A DNA stretch of 64,000 nucleotides from Mycolicibacter sp. MU0083 (lineage in GTDB: Bacteria > Actinomycetota > Actinomycetes > Mycobacteriales > Mycobacteriaceae). The notes under the pieces were generated by a model that saw only the letters and a program-made list of their open reading frames with translations, did not search any database and had not been told where the DNA came from. The DNA lies in the NCBI RefSeq assembly GCF_963378075.1, contig NZ_OY726394.1:1426001-1490000 (forward strand). Direction: 5' to 3'. The first letter of the stretch is position 1. Each line of letters starts with the position of its first letter. A program made the translations under genes and the position numbers. Positions 36,152 to 46,783 of the stretch are shown here, piece by piece.

Positions 36152-38734
36152 ATGGCGCGCGGCTTGCAGGGGGCGATTCTGCGGGGCTTCGGCGCCCGCG
36201 ACCACACCGTGACAGTCCTCGAGGTCAGTCGGATCACTCCGCACTGCATCCGGGTCTGGATGCATTCGTCGACGCTGTTCACCGAGGCGACGGTGGAACC
36301 CTGTGCCTGGCTGCGGTTCTGGTTCCCCGACCCGGACGGCTCCGACACCGAATTTCAGCGGGCCTACACCATCGCCGAAGGCGACGCCGATACCGGACGC
36401 TTCGCGATCGACATGATGTTGCACGAGCCGGCCGGTCCGGCGACCCGGTGGGCCCAAACCGTCGAACCCGGAGCGACCATCGCGGCGGTCTCGCTGATGG
36501 GCTCGTCGCGCTTCGACGCGCCCGACGACGACGCACAACCCGCCGGGTATCTGCTGCTGGGCGACTCGGCGTCGATCCCCGGGATCAACGGCATCATCGG
36601 CACCGTCGCGCCCGACATCCCGATCGAGCTCTACCTCGAACAGCATCACGACGACGATCTGCTCATCCCGTTGCGGGAGCACCCACGGCTGCGGGTGCAT
36701 TGGGTGCCGCGCCGTGACGCGACCTCGCTGGCCGCGGCGATCGAATCCCGGGACTGGTCGGACTGGTACGCCTGGGCCACCCCGGAAGCCGCGACCCTCA
36801 AAGCTGTGCGGGGACGGCTGCGCGACGAGTTCGGTTTCCCCAAATCCGAGATCCACGCGCAGGCCTACTGGACCGCGGGCCGCGCCATGGGCACCCAACG
36901 CGACACGTCGGAATCGGCGTCGACTCCGCCGCCAGCGGACACCAGTGCGACTGACGTGCCCGGTGAGCGCAACGTCAACGTGAAGGGCGAATGGCGCGCA
37001 CAGGCCGCTGGCCGGCTGCTGGGCGAACTGCGGATACCGCTGATCGTCTCCGGCGTGCTGCAGGCGCTGATCACCCTGCTGCAGCTGGCGCCGTTCGTGT
37101 TGCTCGTGGAGCTGGCCCGACTGTTGGTGTCCGGTGCCGACGAGTCGCGCTTGTGGACGTTGGGGATCGCCGCGCTCTCGCTGCTCGGCCTGGGCACGTT
37201 ACTGGGTGCCGGTCTGACGTTGTGGCTGCACGTCGTCGACGCCCGCTTCGCCGGTGCACTGCGGGCTCGGCTGCTGAGCAAGTTGGCCCGACTACCGTTG
37301 GGCTGGTTCACCGCTCGCGGATCCGGCTCGATCAAACAGCTGGTCGCCGACGACACATTGTCGCTGCACTATCTGGTGACCCACGCGATCCCCGATGCGG
37401 TGGCCGCGGTCGTTGCGCCGGTGGCGGTGCTGGTCTATCTCTTCGTGGTGGATTGGCGGGTGGCGCTGGTGCTGTTCGTGCCGGTGCTGGTCTATCTGGT
37501 GTTGATGTCGGTGATGCTGACCCAGTCGGGGGCCAAGATCAGTCAGGCGCAGCGCTGGGCCGAGCGGATGAACGGCGAAGCCGGCACCTACCTGGAGGGC
37601 CAGCCGGTGATCCGGGTGTTCGGTGGGGCCGCCGCCTCGACCTTCCGTCGCCGGCTGGACTCCTACCTCGAGTTTCTGGTGTCCTGGCAGCGCCCGTTCA
37701 TCGGCAAGAAGACGGCCATGGACCTGGTCACGCGCCCGTCGACGTTCCTGTGGTTGATCGTGCTGACCGGTACCCCGTTGATCGTTACCGGGCGGATGGC
37801 CCCGGTGAGCTTGCTGCCGTTCCTGTTGCTGGGCACCACCTTCGGCGCCCGCCTGCTCGGTATCGGACTGGGCGTCGCCGGTATCCGCGGCGGCATGTTG
37901 GCGGCCCGCCGCGTGCAGACCGCCCTGGACGAACCCGATCTCGCTGTCGGTGCCCAGCGCGATTCGGTCGGCACCGATGCGGCGGGCACGGTGCGCTTCG
38001 AGGCGGTCACCTTCGGCTACCGGCCCGGGGTCCCGGTGATCCGGGACGTGTCACTGACCCTGCAGCCGGGCACGGTGACCGCATTGGTCGGGCCGTCGGG
38101 ATCCGGCAAGTCCACGCTCGCCGCACTACTGGCTCGGTTCCACGACGTCGAGTCCGGGTCGATCACGGTGGGCGGGCACGACATCCGGACGCTGACCGCC
38201 GACGAGCTGTACCGGCGGGTGGGATTCGTGCTGCAGGACACCCAATTGGTGCACGGCAGCGTGCGCGACAACATCGCGCTGGCTGTCCCGGAAGCGACCG
38301 ACGAACAGGTAGAGGCCGCCGCCCGGGCCGCTCAGATCCATGACCGAATCCTGCGACTGCCGCACGGCTACGACACCGTGCTCGGGGCGGCTGCGGCGCT
38401 CTCGGGTGGCGAACGGCAACGGCTTACCATCGCCCGCGCCATCCTGGCCGACACCCCGGTGCTGATCCTGGACGAGGCGACCGCGTTCGCCGACCCCGAA
38501 TCGGAGTACCTGGTTCAGCAGGCACTGAACAGCCTGACCAAGGACCGCACCGTGCTGGTGATCGCTCATCGGCTGCACACGGTCACCGGGGCCGACCAGA
38601 TCGTGGTGCTCGACCACGGTGACATCGTCGAACAGGGCCGTCACGACGAACTGCTGGCCGCCGGGGGGCGCTACCGACAGCTGTGGGACACCGGGCGCAG
38701 TGCGGCCCCGGCCGGAGCGGAGGCGATCCGATGA
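36152..38734 (+). CDS. irtA: Mycobactin importer subunit IrtA with ferric-reductase domain
   Basis: 860 residues. N-terminal siderophore-interaction domain (about 1-270), with [11 protein letters not shown] for FAD binding and [13 protein letters not shown]; in IrtA this domain reduces Fe(III) from carboxymycobactin/mycobactin. A linker is followed by six membrane helices (about 290-590) and an ATPase domain: [30 protein letters not shown]. It forms a heterodimeric exporter-fold ABC importer with IrtB. I use ATG 36152 (MARGLQG), preceded by AAAGGA; the frame stays open upstream. ATGA overlap with irtB. Confidence 0.95.
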   Translation: MARGLQGAILRGFGARDHTVTVLEVSRITPHCIRVWMHSSTLFTEATVEPCAWLRFWFPDPDGSDTEFQRAYTIAEGDADTGRFAIDMMLHEPAGPATRWAQTVEPGATIAAVSLMGSSRFDAPDDDAQPAGYLLLGDSASIPGINGIIGTVAPDIPIELYLEQHHDDDLLIPLREHPRLRVHWVPRRDATSLAAAIESRDWSDWYAWATPEAATLKAVRGRLRDEFGFPKSEIHAQAYWTAGRAMGTQRDTSESASTPPPADTSATDVPGERNVNVKGEWRAQAAGRLLGELRIPLIVSGVLQALITLLQLAPFVLLVELARLLVSGADESRLWTLGIAALSLLGLGTLLGAGLTLWLHVVDARFAGALRARLLSKLARLPLGWFTARGSGSIKQLVADDTLSLHYLVTHAIPDAVAAVVAPVAVLVYLFVVDWRVALVLFVPVLVYLVLMSVMLTQSGAKISQAQRWAERMNGEAGTYLEGQPVIRVFGGAAASTFRRRLDSYLEFLVSWQRPFIGKKTAMDLVTRPSTFLWLIVLTGTPLIVTGRMAPVSLLPFLLLGTTFGARLLGIGLGVAGIRGGMLAARRVQTALDEPDLAVGAQRDSVGTDAAGTVRFEAVTFGYRPGVPVIRDVSLTLQPGTVTALVGPSGSGKSTLAALLARFHDVESGSITVGGHDIRTLTADELYRRVGFVLQDTQLVHGSVRDNIALAVPEATDEQVEAAARAAQIHDRILRLPHGYDTVLGAAAALSGGERQRLTIARAILADTPVLILDEATAFADPESEYLVQQALNSLTKDRTVLVIAHRLHTVTGADQIVVLDHGDIVEQGRHDELLAAGGRYRQLWDTGRSAAPAGAEAIR

Positions 38735-40470
38735 TGCGCACCCTGATCCAGCTGATCCCGCGGGAGCGACGCAGCCAAATATTCGGTTACGCGGCGTTGA
38801 CGCTGCTCTCGGTGGCGGTGCGCGCGGCCGGAACCGTGCTGCTGGTGCCGTTGGTGGGGGCGTTGTTCTCCGACGCCCCCGGCCGGGCGGTGGGCTGGCT
38901 GGGCTGGCTGACGGTAGCGACCGTCGGGGGCTGGCTGGTTGACTTCGCCTGCGCCCGAATCGGATTCGATCTGGGATTCGCCTTGCTCGATCGCACCCAG
39001 CACGATGTGGCCGATCGTCTGCCCGGTGTCCGGCTGGACTGGTTCACCCCTGACAACACCGCGGCCGCCCGACAAGCGATTGCCACGACCGGCCCGGAAC
39101 TGGTCAGCCTGGTGGTCAATCTGCTGACTCCGCTGATCAGTGCGATTCTGTTGCCCCCGGCGATCGCGCTGGCACTGCTAGGGGTGTCCTGGCAGCTGGG
39201 CCTGGCCGCCCTCGGCGGGGTGCCGTTGCTGCTGGGGGCGCTGTGGGCCTCCAACCGGCTCAGCGCCCGCGCCGACTCCGCCGCCGGTGACGCCAACACC
39301 GCGTTGACCGAACGGATCATCGAGTTCGCCCGTACTCAACAGGCACTGCGGGCGGCGCGCCGTGTCGAACCCGAGCGCAGCACCGTCGGGCAGGCGCTCA
39401 GCGCCCAGCACGGCGCCGCGATGCGACTGTTGCTGCTGCAGATCCCGGGACAGCTGTTATTCAGCCTGGCCAGCCAGGGCGCGCTGATTCTGCTGGCCGG
39501 TGCCACCACCGTGCTGACCGTCACCGGCACACTCGGCGTTCCGGAGGCCATCGCCCTGATCGTCGTCGCGGCGCGCTACCTGGAACCATTCACCGTCATC
39601 GGTGAACTGGCGCCCGCGCTGGAATCGACCCGGGCGTCGCTCGAGCGGATCCGTAGTGTCCTCACCGCGCCGGCGGTGACGGTCGGATCCGTTCGTGCAC
39701 CGCAGGGTTCCGCCGCGCCGCGCATCGAGTTCGACGACGTCACCTTCGGTTACGACCCGGCGGGATCGCCGGTGCTCGATCGGGTCAGCTTCACCCTCGA
39801 GGCGGGTACCACCACGGCGATCGTCGGGCCGTCCGGATCCGGTAAGAGCACGATCCTGGCGCTGATCGCAGGATTACACGAGCCGACCGGCGGCCGGGTG
39901 ATGCTCGACGGGGCCGACGCGGCAGAGCTGGACGCGCCGTCTCGGCGGGCGGTCTGCAGTGTGGTGTTTCAGCATCCCTACCTGCTGGACGGCACCATCG
40001 TCGACAACATCCTGGTCGGCGACCCCGACGCGGATGCCGAGACCCTCGAGCAGGCCGTTCGGCTCGCCCGCGTCGACGAACTGGTTTCCCGGCTGCCCGA
40101 CGGCGCCGACAGCCGGGTGGGGGAAGCCGGTGGGGCGCTCTCCGGTGGTGAGCGTCAACGGGTCAGCATCGCCCGCGCCCTGCTCAAACCGGCACCGGTA
40201 TTGCTGGTCGATGAGGCGACCAGTGCGCTGGATACCGAGAACGAGGCGGCGATCGTCGCCGCGCTCAGTGCCGAACTGCGCTCGCGCACCCGGGTGATCG
40301 TCGCGCACCGGCTGGCCAGCATCTCCCAGGCCGACCGGGTGCTGTTCATCGACGGCGGCCGGGTGATCGAAGACGGCACGATCGATGAATTACGTGCTGC
40401 AGGGGGGAGATTCGACGCGTTCTGGCGCCAGCAGGACGAGGCCGCCGGATGGCAGATCAACGCCGTCTGA
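38731..40470 (+). CDS. irtB: Mycobactin importer subunit IrtB
   Basis: 579 residues. Six membrane helices (about 15-300), with the conserved [20 protein letters not shown], then an ATPase domain with [36 protein letters not shown] and [12 protein letters not shown]. Partner of IrtA in the inner membrane. The start is ATG 38731 or the adjacent ATG 38734, overlapping the irtA stop. Same pair and order as Rv1348-1349. Confidence 0.95.
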   Translation: MMRTLIQLIPRERRSQIFGYAALTLLSVAVRAAGTVLLVPLVGALFSDAPGRAVGWLGWLTVATVGGWLVDFACARIGFDLGFALLDRTQHDVADRLPGVRLDWFTPDNTAAARQAIATTGPELVSLVVNLLTPLISAILLPPAIALALLGVSWQLGLAALGGVPLLLGALWASNRLSARADSAAGDANTALTERIIEFARTQQALRAARRVEPERSTVGQALSAQHGAAMRLLLLQIPGQLLFSLASQGALILLAGATTVLTVTGTLGVPEAIALIVVAARYLEPFTVIGELAPALESTRASLERIRSVLTAPAVTVGSVRAPQGSAAPRIEFDDVTFGYDPAGSPVLDRVSFTLEAGTTTAIVGPSGSGKSTILALIAGLHEPTGGRVMLDGADAAELDAPSRRAVCSVVFQHPYLLDGTIVDNILVGDPDADAETLEQAVRLARVDELVSRLPDGADSRVGEAGGALSGGERQRVSIARALLKPAPVLLVDEATSALDTENEAAIVAALSAELRSRTRVIVAHRLASISQADRVLFIDGGRVIEDGTIDELRAAGGRFDAFWRQQDEAAGWQINAV

Positions 40471-40489
40471 TTATGCGATCATTCCAGGT

Positions 40490-41098
40490 GTGCACGCCGA
40501 GGATGATCCCGAAGCCCGGATTCGGGAACTGGAGCGCCCGCTGTCCGACTTGGCCAGGGCCACCGAGCTGACCGGCGCGTGGGCCCATGCCGAAGGGCGG
40601 TCGCCGGACTTGCCGGGCAACCGGCGCGGAGCAGCCGTAGCGTTGCGTGCGATGGCCGCGGCGCTCGTGATGGTCGCCGCGGCTGCGGTGTTCCTGCTCT
40701 CACGCGGGTCGACGAGTACATCTACATCGCCGGGGACCGTCACGATGCCGGGCACGACCACCTCGGGACCGTCGGAATCCGGCTCGATGATCGTGCCGGC
40801 GCCGCCGGCCGTGGCCGTCCCGGCACCCGAGACCCGTACCACGGTCACCGTCACCGGGGCCGGCGAGACCAAGACGATGGACTGCACTGGCAAGTTCGTC
40901 TCCGTCAACGGCGTCGGCAACACCGCGGTGCTCACCGGTGACTGCGCCGGGCTGGCGGTGGCGGGGATCGACAACGTCATCACAGTCGACGCGACACCCA
41001 CGATCACGGTATCGGGTTTGAGAAACCGGGTGGTCTACCGGTCGGGGCAGCCCGAGGTGCGGACCTCCGGGCTCGACAACACCGTCGACCGCGGTTGA
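40490..41098 (+). CDS. DUF3060-type membrane-anchored protein
   Basis: 202 residues. The N-terminus HAEDDPEARIRELERPLSDL is a motif common in small mycobacterial membrane proteins. One transmembrane helix follows (ALRAMAAALVMVAAAAVFLL), then a Ser/Thr/Pro linker and a C-terminal domain with repeated VNGVGNTAVLTGDCAGL / VAGIDNVITVDAT strands, typical of DUF3060 beta-repeat domains facing outside. GTG 40490 is chosen from the family start. Function unknown; its position behind irtB suggests it moved with that block, or inserted. Confidence 0.65.
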   Translation: MHAEDDPEARIRELERPLSDLARATELTGAWAHAEGRSPDLPGNRRGAAVALRAMAAALVMVAAAAVFLLSRGSTSTSTSPGTVTMPGTTTSGPSESGSMIVPAPPAVAVPAPETRTTVTVTGAGETKTMDCTGKFVSVNGVGNTAVLTGDCAGLAVAGIDNVITVDATPTITVSGLRNRVVYRSGQPEVRTSGLDNTVDRG

Positions 41099-41147
41099 CG
41101 CGAGGCCGCCGCTGGCGTGGATGATCCTGGCAGGTGTGACCGCGGCG

Positions 41148-41552
41148 TCACCGATGCCGGGTCAGGCCGCGGCGTTCGTGGCCGACCGGCTCCGAGGCCC
41201 AGTACTCGCGCAGGCTCGTGATCCGGTCCCCGTCGAACTCCAGGATCGCGACCTCCCGCATCCGCTTGCGCACGCCCTGCACCCGGTCGTCGAAGGTGGC
41301 CTCCCACTCGGCGATCACCGTGGTGCCGTCGGTGGCGGTGTAGAGGTTGAGCAGCCGGGCGTCGATGTCGCCCTGACCTTCGACGACTTTGCGCTGCCAG
41401 TAGTCGCGGATCCCGGCGCGGCCGCGGATCGGTTCGCCGAGCACCCGTTCGTGATAGGTCGCGTCGGCGGTGAAAACCGTGCCGATGAGCTCGGGGTCCT
41501 GCTGCATCCAGGCCCGTAGATAGGTGTCGATCGTGGTGCGCACATCGGTCAT
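41148..41552 (-). CDS. SnoaL/NTF2-like small protein
   Basis: 134 residues of the NTF2-like alpha+beta barrel family: TIDTYLRAWMQQDPELIGTVF, YWQRKVVEGQGDIDARL, then AEWEATF and ITSLREYW. Members are isomerases, hydratases or ligand-binding proteins; the substrate cannot be told. It is an isolated minus-strand gene between irtB/DUF3060 and the mbtT operon. The 212 bases upstream of mbtT hold an IdeR box and no other gene. Confidence 0.7.
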   Translation of the reverse strand: MTDVRTTIDTYLRAWMQQDPELIGTVFTADATYHERVLGEPIRGRAGIRDYWQRKVVEGQGDIDARLLNLYTATDGTTVIAEWEATFDDRVQGVRKRMREVAILEFDGDRITSLREYWASEPVGHERRGLTRHR

Positions 41553-41703
41553 GGGTAGCAGTGTGACCCCGGTCGCGGTCCCGCTCTCGTCGAACGGGTG
41601 ACCAGCGCGAAGGAACCGCCGGAAATACGCGCTCAGCGCACGTTCGGCGCAGCTACGGTTCCCGGACCGGCGACAGACGCCCGGATTTCCGGCCCGCCCC
41701 GGG

Positions 41704-41722
41704 TGGGGGTAACCTAACCCAA
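41704..41722. promoter_or_regulatory. IdeR iron box upstream of mbtT operon
   Basis: TGGGGGTAACCTAACCCAA matches the IdeR consensus at 13 of 19 positions. A weaker half-match (10 of 19) follows directly at 41723-41741. Together they precede the long mbtT-C-D-E-F-G-H operon. Confidence 0.7.
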
Positions 41723-41764
41723 AGAAATTAGGGCAGCCTTTACTAACACTTGCGAGGGGATCGG

Positions 41765-42511
41765 ATGGCCGTCGACGACACCTCGGCCGTCGAGCCGTTC
41801 CCGCGGTGGATCGCCCGCTTCCCGGGCCCCGGTGTCCCGACCCTGGTGTTCCCGCACGCCGGCGGATCCGCGGTGAACTACCGCCCGCTGGGCATGGCGC
41901 TGGCCGACGGAGCCGACGCCTACATCATGCAGTACCCGCATCGCGCCGACCGGTACCGCGAGCCGCCCGCCCTGACCATTCCCGAACTGGCCCGCGGCCT
42001 GTTCGACGCCGCCCCCTGGCACCGACTCGGGCCGCTGCGCCTGTTCGGGCACAGCATGGGGTCGCTGGTGGCCTTCGAGTTCGCCCGGATCGCCGAAGAG
42101 AACGGTATCGAGATCCAGCGCCTGTGGGCCTCGGCCGGCCCGGCGCCGGGACTGGTGGCCGGACTGCGCAAGGTACCCACCGGCGACGCCGACCTGCGCG
42201 CCGAACTGGCCGGACTCGGCGGCACCGATCCGCGGATCCTGGCCGACGAGGAGTTCCTCGCCCTGATCCTCGCCCCGGTGCGCGCGGACTACCTGGCCTT
42301 CAACCGCTACCGGTGCGCCCCCGAGACCACCATCCGTGCCGACGTCAATGTGCTCGGCGGACGTGACGACGACCGGATCAGCACCGATCTGCTGGAACGC
42401 TGGGCCGACCACACCACCGGCGCCTGCACCGTGTCGCTCTACGACGGCGGACACTTCTACCACTACGAGCACATCGATACCCTGGCGAAGCGGATCATCG
42501 CCGATGACTGA
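41765..42511 (+). CDS. mbtT: Type II thioesterase MbtT
   Basis: 248 residues, alpha/beta hydrolase of the GrsT type. Ser97 lies in LFGHSMGSLVAFEF; the His is in DGGHFYHYEH near the C-terminus. PHAGGSAVNYRPL at the N-terminus is typical. These enzymes remove mis-primed groups from carrier domains. In species whose MbtB lacks a built-in thioesterase, a free mbtT is known, and that is the case here. GAGGGGA lies before the ATG. Overlaps mbtC by eight bases. Confidence 0.9.
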   Translation: MAVDDTSAVEPFPRWIARFPGPGVPTLVFPHAGGSAVNYRPLGMALADGADAYIMQYPHRADRYREPPALTIPELARGLFDAAPWHRLGPLRLFGHSMGSLVAFEFARIAEENGIEIQRLWASAGPAPGLVAGLRKVPTGDADLRAELAGLGGTDPRILADEEFLALILAPVRADYLAFNRYRCAPETTIRADVNVLGGRDDDRISTDLLERWADHTTGACTVSLYDGGHFYHYEHIDTLAKRIIADD

Positions 42512-43838
42512 CCGCCGTGCGGATCCGGTCGTCATCACCGGACTCGGCCTGGAGGCGCCCGGGGGGATCGACACCGCCGATCAGTACTGGTCGCTGCTGG
42601 CCGACGGCCGCGAGGCGCTGAGCCCCATCCCCGAAGACCGCGACTGGGCGGTCGGTGACCTGATCGCCGGTTCGCACCGCGACGGATTCAAGCCGATCTG
42701 CAACTCGGGTGGATTCCTTTCCGGCGCAGCAGAATTCGATCCCGCCTTCTTCGGTATCGCGCCCCGCGAAGCCATCGCGATGGACCCGCAGCAGCGCGTC
42801 GCGCTGCGGGTGGCCTGGCGGGCCCTGGAGGACGCCGGCATCAACCCCGACGAACTCACCGGCCACGACGTCGGCGTCTACCTGGGCGCATCGGTCACCG
42901 GCTACGGACCGGACATGGCCACCTACACCGAACACAGCGGCCACCTGCTGCCCGGCACCGCGCTATCGGTGATCTCCGGCCGGATCGCCTACACCCTCGG
43001 CCTGGCCGGTCCCGCCATCACCGTCGACACCTCCTGCTCATCGGCGTTGTCCGCACTGCACCTGGCGGTGCAGGCCATCCGATCCGGGGATACCGACATG
43101 GCACTCGCCGGTGGTGTCTGCGTCATGGGCTCGCCCGGATTCTTCATCGAGTTCGCCAAGCAACACGCACTCTCCGACGACGGCCACTGCCGGCCCTACA
43201 GTGCCGCCGCCAGCGGAACGGTGTGGGCCGAGGGCGCCGGAATCTTCGTGTTGCAACGAAAATCGTCCGCGTTGCGGCAACGTCGGCACATCTACGGCGA
43301 AATCCTCACCAGCCGGCTCAACCAGGACGGGCACACCGCCGGACTGCTCACCCCCAGCGAGAACGCCCAGCGGCAGCTGTTCCGGCGCGCCCTGGCCGAT
43401 GCGGATCTGCAGCCCGGTCAGGTCGGAATGATCGAGGGCCACGGCACCGGAACCCGCGTCGGCGATCCCATCGAACTGCGTTCGCTGATCAGCGTCTACG
43501 GTGCCGAGACGACCCCGGACACCGGACCGCGGCTCGGCTCGGTCAAATCCAACATCGGACACGCCCAGGCGGCTGCCGGAGCTCTCGGCCTGACGAAGGT
43601 GCTGCTGGCCGCCGAGCACCGGGCGATCCCACCCACCCTGCACGTCCGTGACGGCGGGCACGACGGCATCGACTGGGATGGTCACGGCATCACGTTGGCC
43701 GAAACCATCACCGCCTGGCCGGCGTCCGACGGCCGCCGGATCGGCTCGGTGTCGGCGTTCGGAATGAGTGGCACCAACGCACATCTGATCGTCGCGATGG
43801 ACGACACCGAACGCAGCCGGGCGGCGATACCGTGCTGA
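42504..43838 (+). CDS. mbtC: Mycobactin polyketide ketosynthase MbtC
   Basis: 444 residues, a stand-alone ketosynthase. Cys178 in DTSCSSALSALHLAV; His ligands in EGHGTGT and KSNIGHAQAAAG. With MbtD it extends the peptidyl chain by two carbons to form the beta-hydroxy acid segment of mycobactin. Overlaps mbtT upstream and mbtD downstream, so it is translationally coupled. Length equals the M. tuberculosis protein as I remember it. Confidence 0.95.
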   Translation: MTDRRADPVVITGLGLEAPGGIDTADQYWSLLADGREALSPIPEDRDWAVGDLIAGSHRDGFKPICNSGGFLSGAAEFDPAFFGIAPREAIAMDPQQRVALRVAWRALEDAGINPDELTGHDVGVYLGASVTGYGPDMATYTEHSGHLLPGTALSVISGRIAYTLGLAGPAITVDTSCSSALSALHLAVQAIRSGDTDMALAGGVCVMGSPGFFIEFAKQHALSDDGHCRPYSAAASGTVWAEGAGIFVLQRKSSALRQRRHIYGEILTSRLNQDGHTAGLLTPSENAQRQLFRRALADADLQPGQVGMIEGHGTGTRVGDPIELRSLISVYGAETTPDTGPRLGSVKSNIGHAQAAAGALGLTKVLLAAEHRAIPPTLHVRDGGHDGIDWDGHGITLAETITAWPASDGRRIGSVSAFGMSGTNAHLIVAMDDTERSRAAIPC

Positions 43839-46783
43839 GCAACCATCCGAGCACCCTGCCCGACGGCCGGATCCCCGTCCTGATCTCGGCGCATGCCCGC
43901 GACCTGGTGGCCGCCGAGGCCGGGGGACTGCTGGCATTCCTGCGCACCCGACCGGCCGGGGTAGCCGAGGTCGCCCAGACACTGCGGGCGACCCGCCCGG
44001 TACGCCGCTATCGCGCGGTGATCCGTGCCCGCGACACCGCCGAACTGGTCGACGGCCTGGACGCCGTCTACCGCGGCGCGGAACATCCGCTGGTGGTCCG
44101 CTCGCATCACCCCGAGCCCGCACGCATCGCGTTCGTCTTCCCCGGCCAGGGCAATCAGTGGCCGGGGATGGGAGCCGAGCTGTTCGGCATCGCCGCCTAC
44201 CGCGCCGAAGCCGACCGCTGCCACGACGCGTTCCTGCGCGCCGGCCACGCGTCACCGCTGGGCTACCTGCGCGGCACCGATGACACAGACCCCGTGGTGG
44301 TCCAGGGTGCCCAGTTCACCCACGCCGCGGCGCTGGCCGCCACCTGGCGGCACTACGGCGTGCTGCCCGACATCACGGTGGGGCACAGCCTCGGCGAGCT
44401 CGCCGCCGCCTACACCGCGGGCGTGGTGGACCTCGACGCGGCCGTCGCCGTGGTGGCGGCCCGGGCACGGCTGACCGACTCGCTGGCCGATGCCGCGTCG
44501 GTTCGATTCGGCATGGCGATGATCGCGGTGAGCGCAGCCGCCGCCGAGGACCTGATCGCCGAAACCCCCGGCTGGCTGGAGCTGTCGGTGGTCAACGGCT
44601 CCGAATCGGTGGTGGTCTCCGGTGAACTGGCGGCGGTGCAACAGATTCTGCAGCGCGCGGGTCGCCGTGGTGTGTTCGCGCGTGAACTGCCGGTGCGCTA
44701 CCCCGCTCACACCAGCGCCCTGGAACCGCTGCGCGAACAACTGATCGGTCAACTTCCCGACGCGCAATTCCACAGTGCACCGGTGGAATTCATCGGCTCG
44801 GTCCACGGCGGTCCGATCCCGCCCGAGACCACGTTCGCGCAGTACTGGTTCGACAACCTGCGCCGCCAGGTCCGGTTCGATCTGGCGACCGCCGCCACCA
44901 CCGCGGGCGGTGCCACCACGTTCATCGAGATGTCGGCGCACCCCACCCTGCTCGTCGCACTCGGCGATGCCACCGGTGTCGCACGGGCGCTCGGCAGCAC
45001 CGACCGCGACCGGCCGGCCGGCGAAGCACTCGCCGCCAATATCGCCGCGGCGGCCATCGCCGACCCCGGTTACCGCTGGCGGGATTTCACCGCCGCAGAC
45101 CCGCCGGCGCGGCTGCGCCACTTCCCGCACGCGCCGATGCACACCGGAAAACTGTGGGCCGGTACCGAAACAGCATCGTCGCGACACCACACCCCGGTGA
45201 CGCTGATCGAACGCTGGCTGCCGGTCACCGCGCCCGATCAGCACCCCGGGCGGGTCGCGCTGCTCGACTACACCGGCCACTCGCCGGACCTGACCGCCGA
45301 CCTGACGGCGGCATTGCACGCCGTCGACGCCGACGTGGTGGACCCGGCCGACGCCGAACATCTGCTGCTGATCGCCCCGCCCGCCGACACCGTGGAGATC
45401 GTCGCGGCCGCCACCGAATTCGCCGGATATGCCGCCGCTCAGCGCAGCACGGTTCCCGGACCGAACGTGCGGCGGGTGTGGCTGATCACCCGCGACGCGG
45501 AGAGCATCGACGGCGAACCGGCTCCGCGCCCGACCGCCGCCGCCCTGGCGGCGCTGCACCGCAGCATCGGATTCGACTACCCGGACCAGACGTTCGCGCA
45601 CCTGGACCTACCCGGGCGGCCCGCCATCGCGGACCTGGGCGCCGCAGTCGGGGCGCTCGGGTTGGCCGATACGGAGATCGCGGTGCGGGCCGGCCGGCCC
45701 GCGGTGCGTCGGTTCGTCACGGCACCGGGCACCACGACGGCTCCCGCGATCCCGGAGACCGTGGTGATCAGCGGCGGCACCGGCGCCATCGGAATGGCCT
45801 ACGCGGACTACTGCGCCCGACACGGCGCCCGCGACATCGTTCTGCTCAGCCGCAGCGGCGGCACCGACACCACCGCCGGCCGGTTGGATGCGCTGCGCAC
45901 GCGCACCGGAGCAAGCATCAGCGTGCTGCGATGTGATCTCACCGACGAGGCGTCGGTCGCCTCCGCGGTCGCACAGTATCGACCGGTCCCGGCCGGGCTG
46001 CTGGTACACACCGCGTCGGCCGAAGCAGTCGCGGCGGCGGAGATCACCGATCCGGCGGTCCGGGAAGCGTTCGGCGCCAAGGTGATCGGACTGGACAACC
46101 TGGTGCGGCACTGGCCGCTGCTCGACGACGCCCGGGTACAGGTGTGTTCGTCGGTGCTGGCGTTGTGGGGCGGTTCGGGCCACGGACTCTACGCGGCGGC
46201 CAACCGGATGGCCGACGTCCTGGTGGGACGACTGCGGGCACAGGGCCGCAACGCCGACTCGATCCGCTGGGGCCTGTGGCGCCGTGTGGCCGTGGTCGCC
46301 GGCGAGGAGAAAGACCGGATCGCCCGGACCGGTTTGACCCCCATGCCGCCGGACGCCGCGATCATCGCGGGGCTGGCGGCCGCGCCCGGCGATCCGGCGA
46401 TCCTGACCGCAGACTTCGACCGGCTCGCGGTGTTCTTCGACAGCCAGGGCGTGCCTTCGCCGTTCGAGGAATCGCCGAGCGCGGTACCGGCCGGTGCCGC
46501 CGACACCGATCTGCCGATCGACGCGGTGGTGGCCGCAGAACTCACGGCGGTGCTGGGTCTGGCGAGCGCCGACGACATCGATATGCACTGCGCCATGGTC
46601 GATCTCGGCCTGGATTCGTTGCTGGCACTGGACCTGCGCAAGCGCTTGGGCCGCGTGACCGGTAAACGGGTGGCGCTCGGCCCGCTACTGGCCGGCATGA
46701 CCGGAGCCCAGCTGACGGACACCCTGCGCGACGACGCAGCGCCGGTCGGGCGACCCGAAAGGACTGTATTCACCCATGACTGA
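43832..46783 (+). CDS. mbtD: Mycobactin polyketide synthase MbtD (AT-KR-ACP)
   Basis: 983 residues. Acyltransferase (about 80-400) with Ser186 in VGHSLGELAAAYT; ketoreductase (about 640-830) with ISGGTGAIGMAYADYC; acyl carrier with Ser929 in DLGLDSLLALDL. No KS, which is supplied by MbtC. It provides and reduces the extender for the beta-hydroxybutyrate-type unit. The ketoreductase catalytic Ser/Tyr region (CSSVLALWGGSGHGLYAAANR) is present. GTG start overlaps the mbtC stop. Confidence 0.94.
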   Translation: MLSNHPSTLPDGRIPVLISAHARDLVAAEAGGLLAFLRTRPAGVAEVAQTLRATRPVRRYRAVIRARDTAELVDGLDAVYRGAEHPLVVRSHHPEPARIAFVFPGQGNQWPGMGAELFGIAAYRAEADRCHDAFLRAGHASPLGYLRGTDDTDPVVVQGAQFTHAAALAATWRHYGVLPDITVGHSLGELAAAYTAGVVDLDAAVAVVAARARLTDSLADAASVRFGMAMIAVSAAAAEDLIAETPGWLELSVVNGSESVVVSGELAAVQQILQRAGRRGVFARELPVRYPAHTSALEPLREQLIGQLPDAQFHSAPVEFIGSVHGGPIPPETTFAQYWFDNLRRQVRFDLATAATTAGGATTFIEMSAHPTLLVALGDATGVARALGSTDRDRPAGEALAANIAAAAIADPGYRWRDFTAADPPARLRHFPHAPMHTGKLWAGTETASSRHHTPVTLIERWLPVTAPDQHPGRVALLDYTGHSPDLTADLTAALHAVDADVVDPADAEHLLLIAPPADTVEIVAAATEFAGYAAAQRSTVPGPNVRRVWLITRDAESIDGEPAPRPTAAALAALHRSIGFDYPDQTFAHLDLPGRPAIADLGAAVGALGLADTEIAVRAGRPAVRRFVTAPGTTTAPAIPETVVISGGTGAIGMAYADYCARHGARDIVLLSRSGGTDTTAGRLDALRTRTGASISVLRCDLTDEASVASAVAQYRPVPAGLLVHTASAEAVAAAEITDPAVREAFGAKVIGLDNLVRHWPLLDDARVQVCSSVLALWGGSGHGLYAAANRMADVLVGRLRAQGRNADSIRWGLWRRVAVVAGEEKDRIARTGLTPMPPDAAIIAGLAAAPGDPAILTADFDRLAVFFDSQGVPSPFEESPSAVPAGAADTDLPIDAVVAAELTAVLGLASADDIDMHCAMVDLGLDSLLALDLRKRLGRVTGKRVALGPLLAGMTGAQLTDTLRDDAAPVGRPERTVFTHD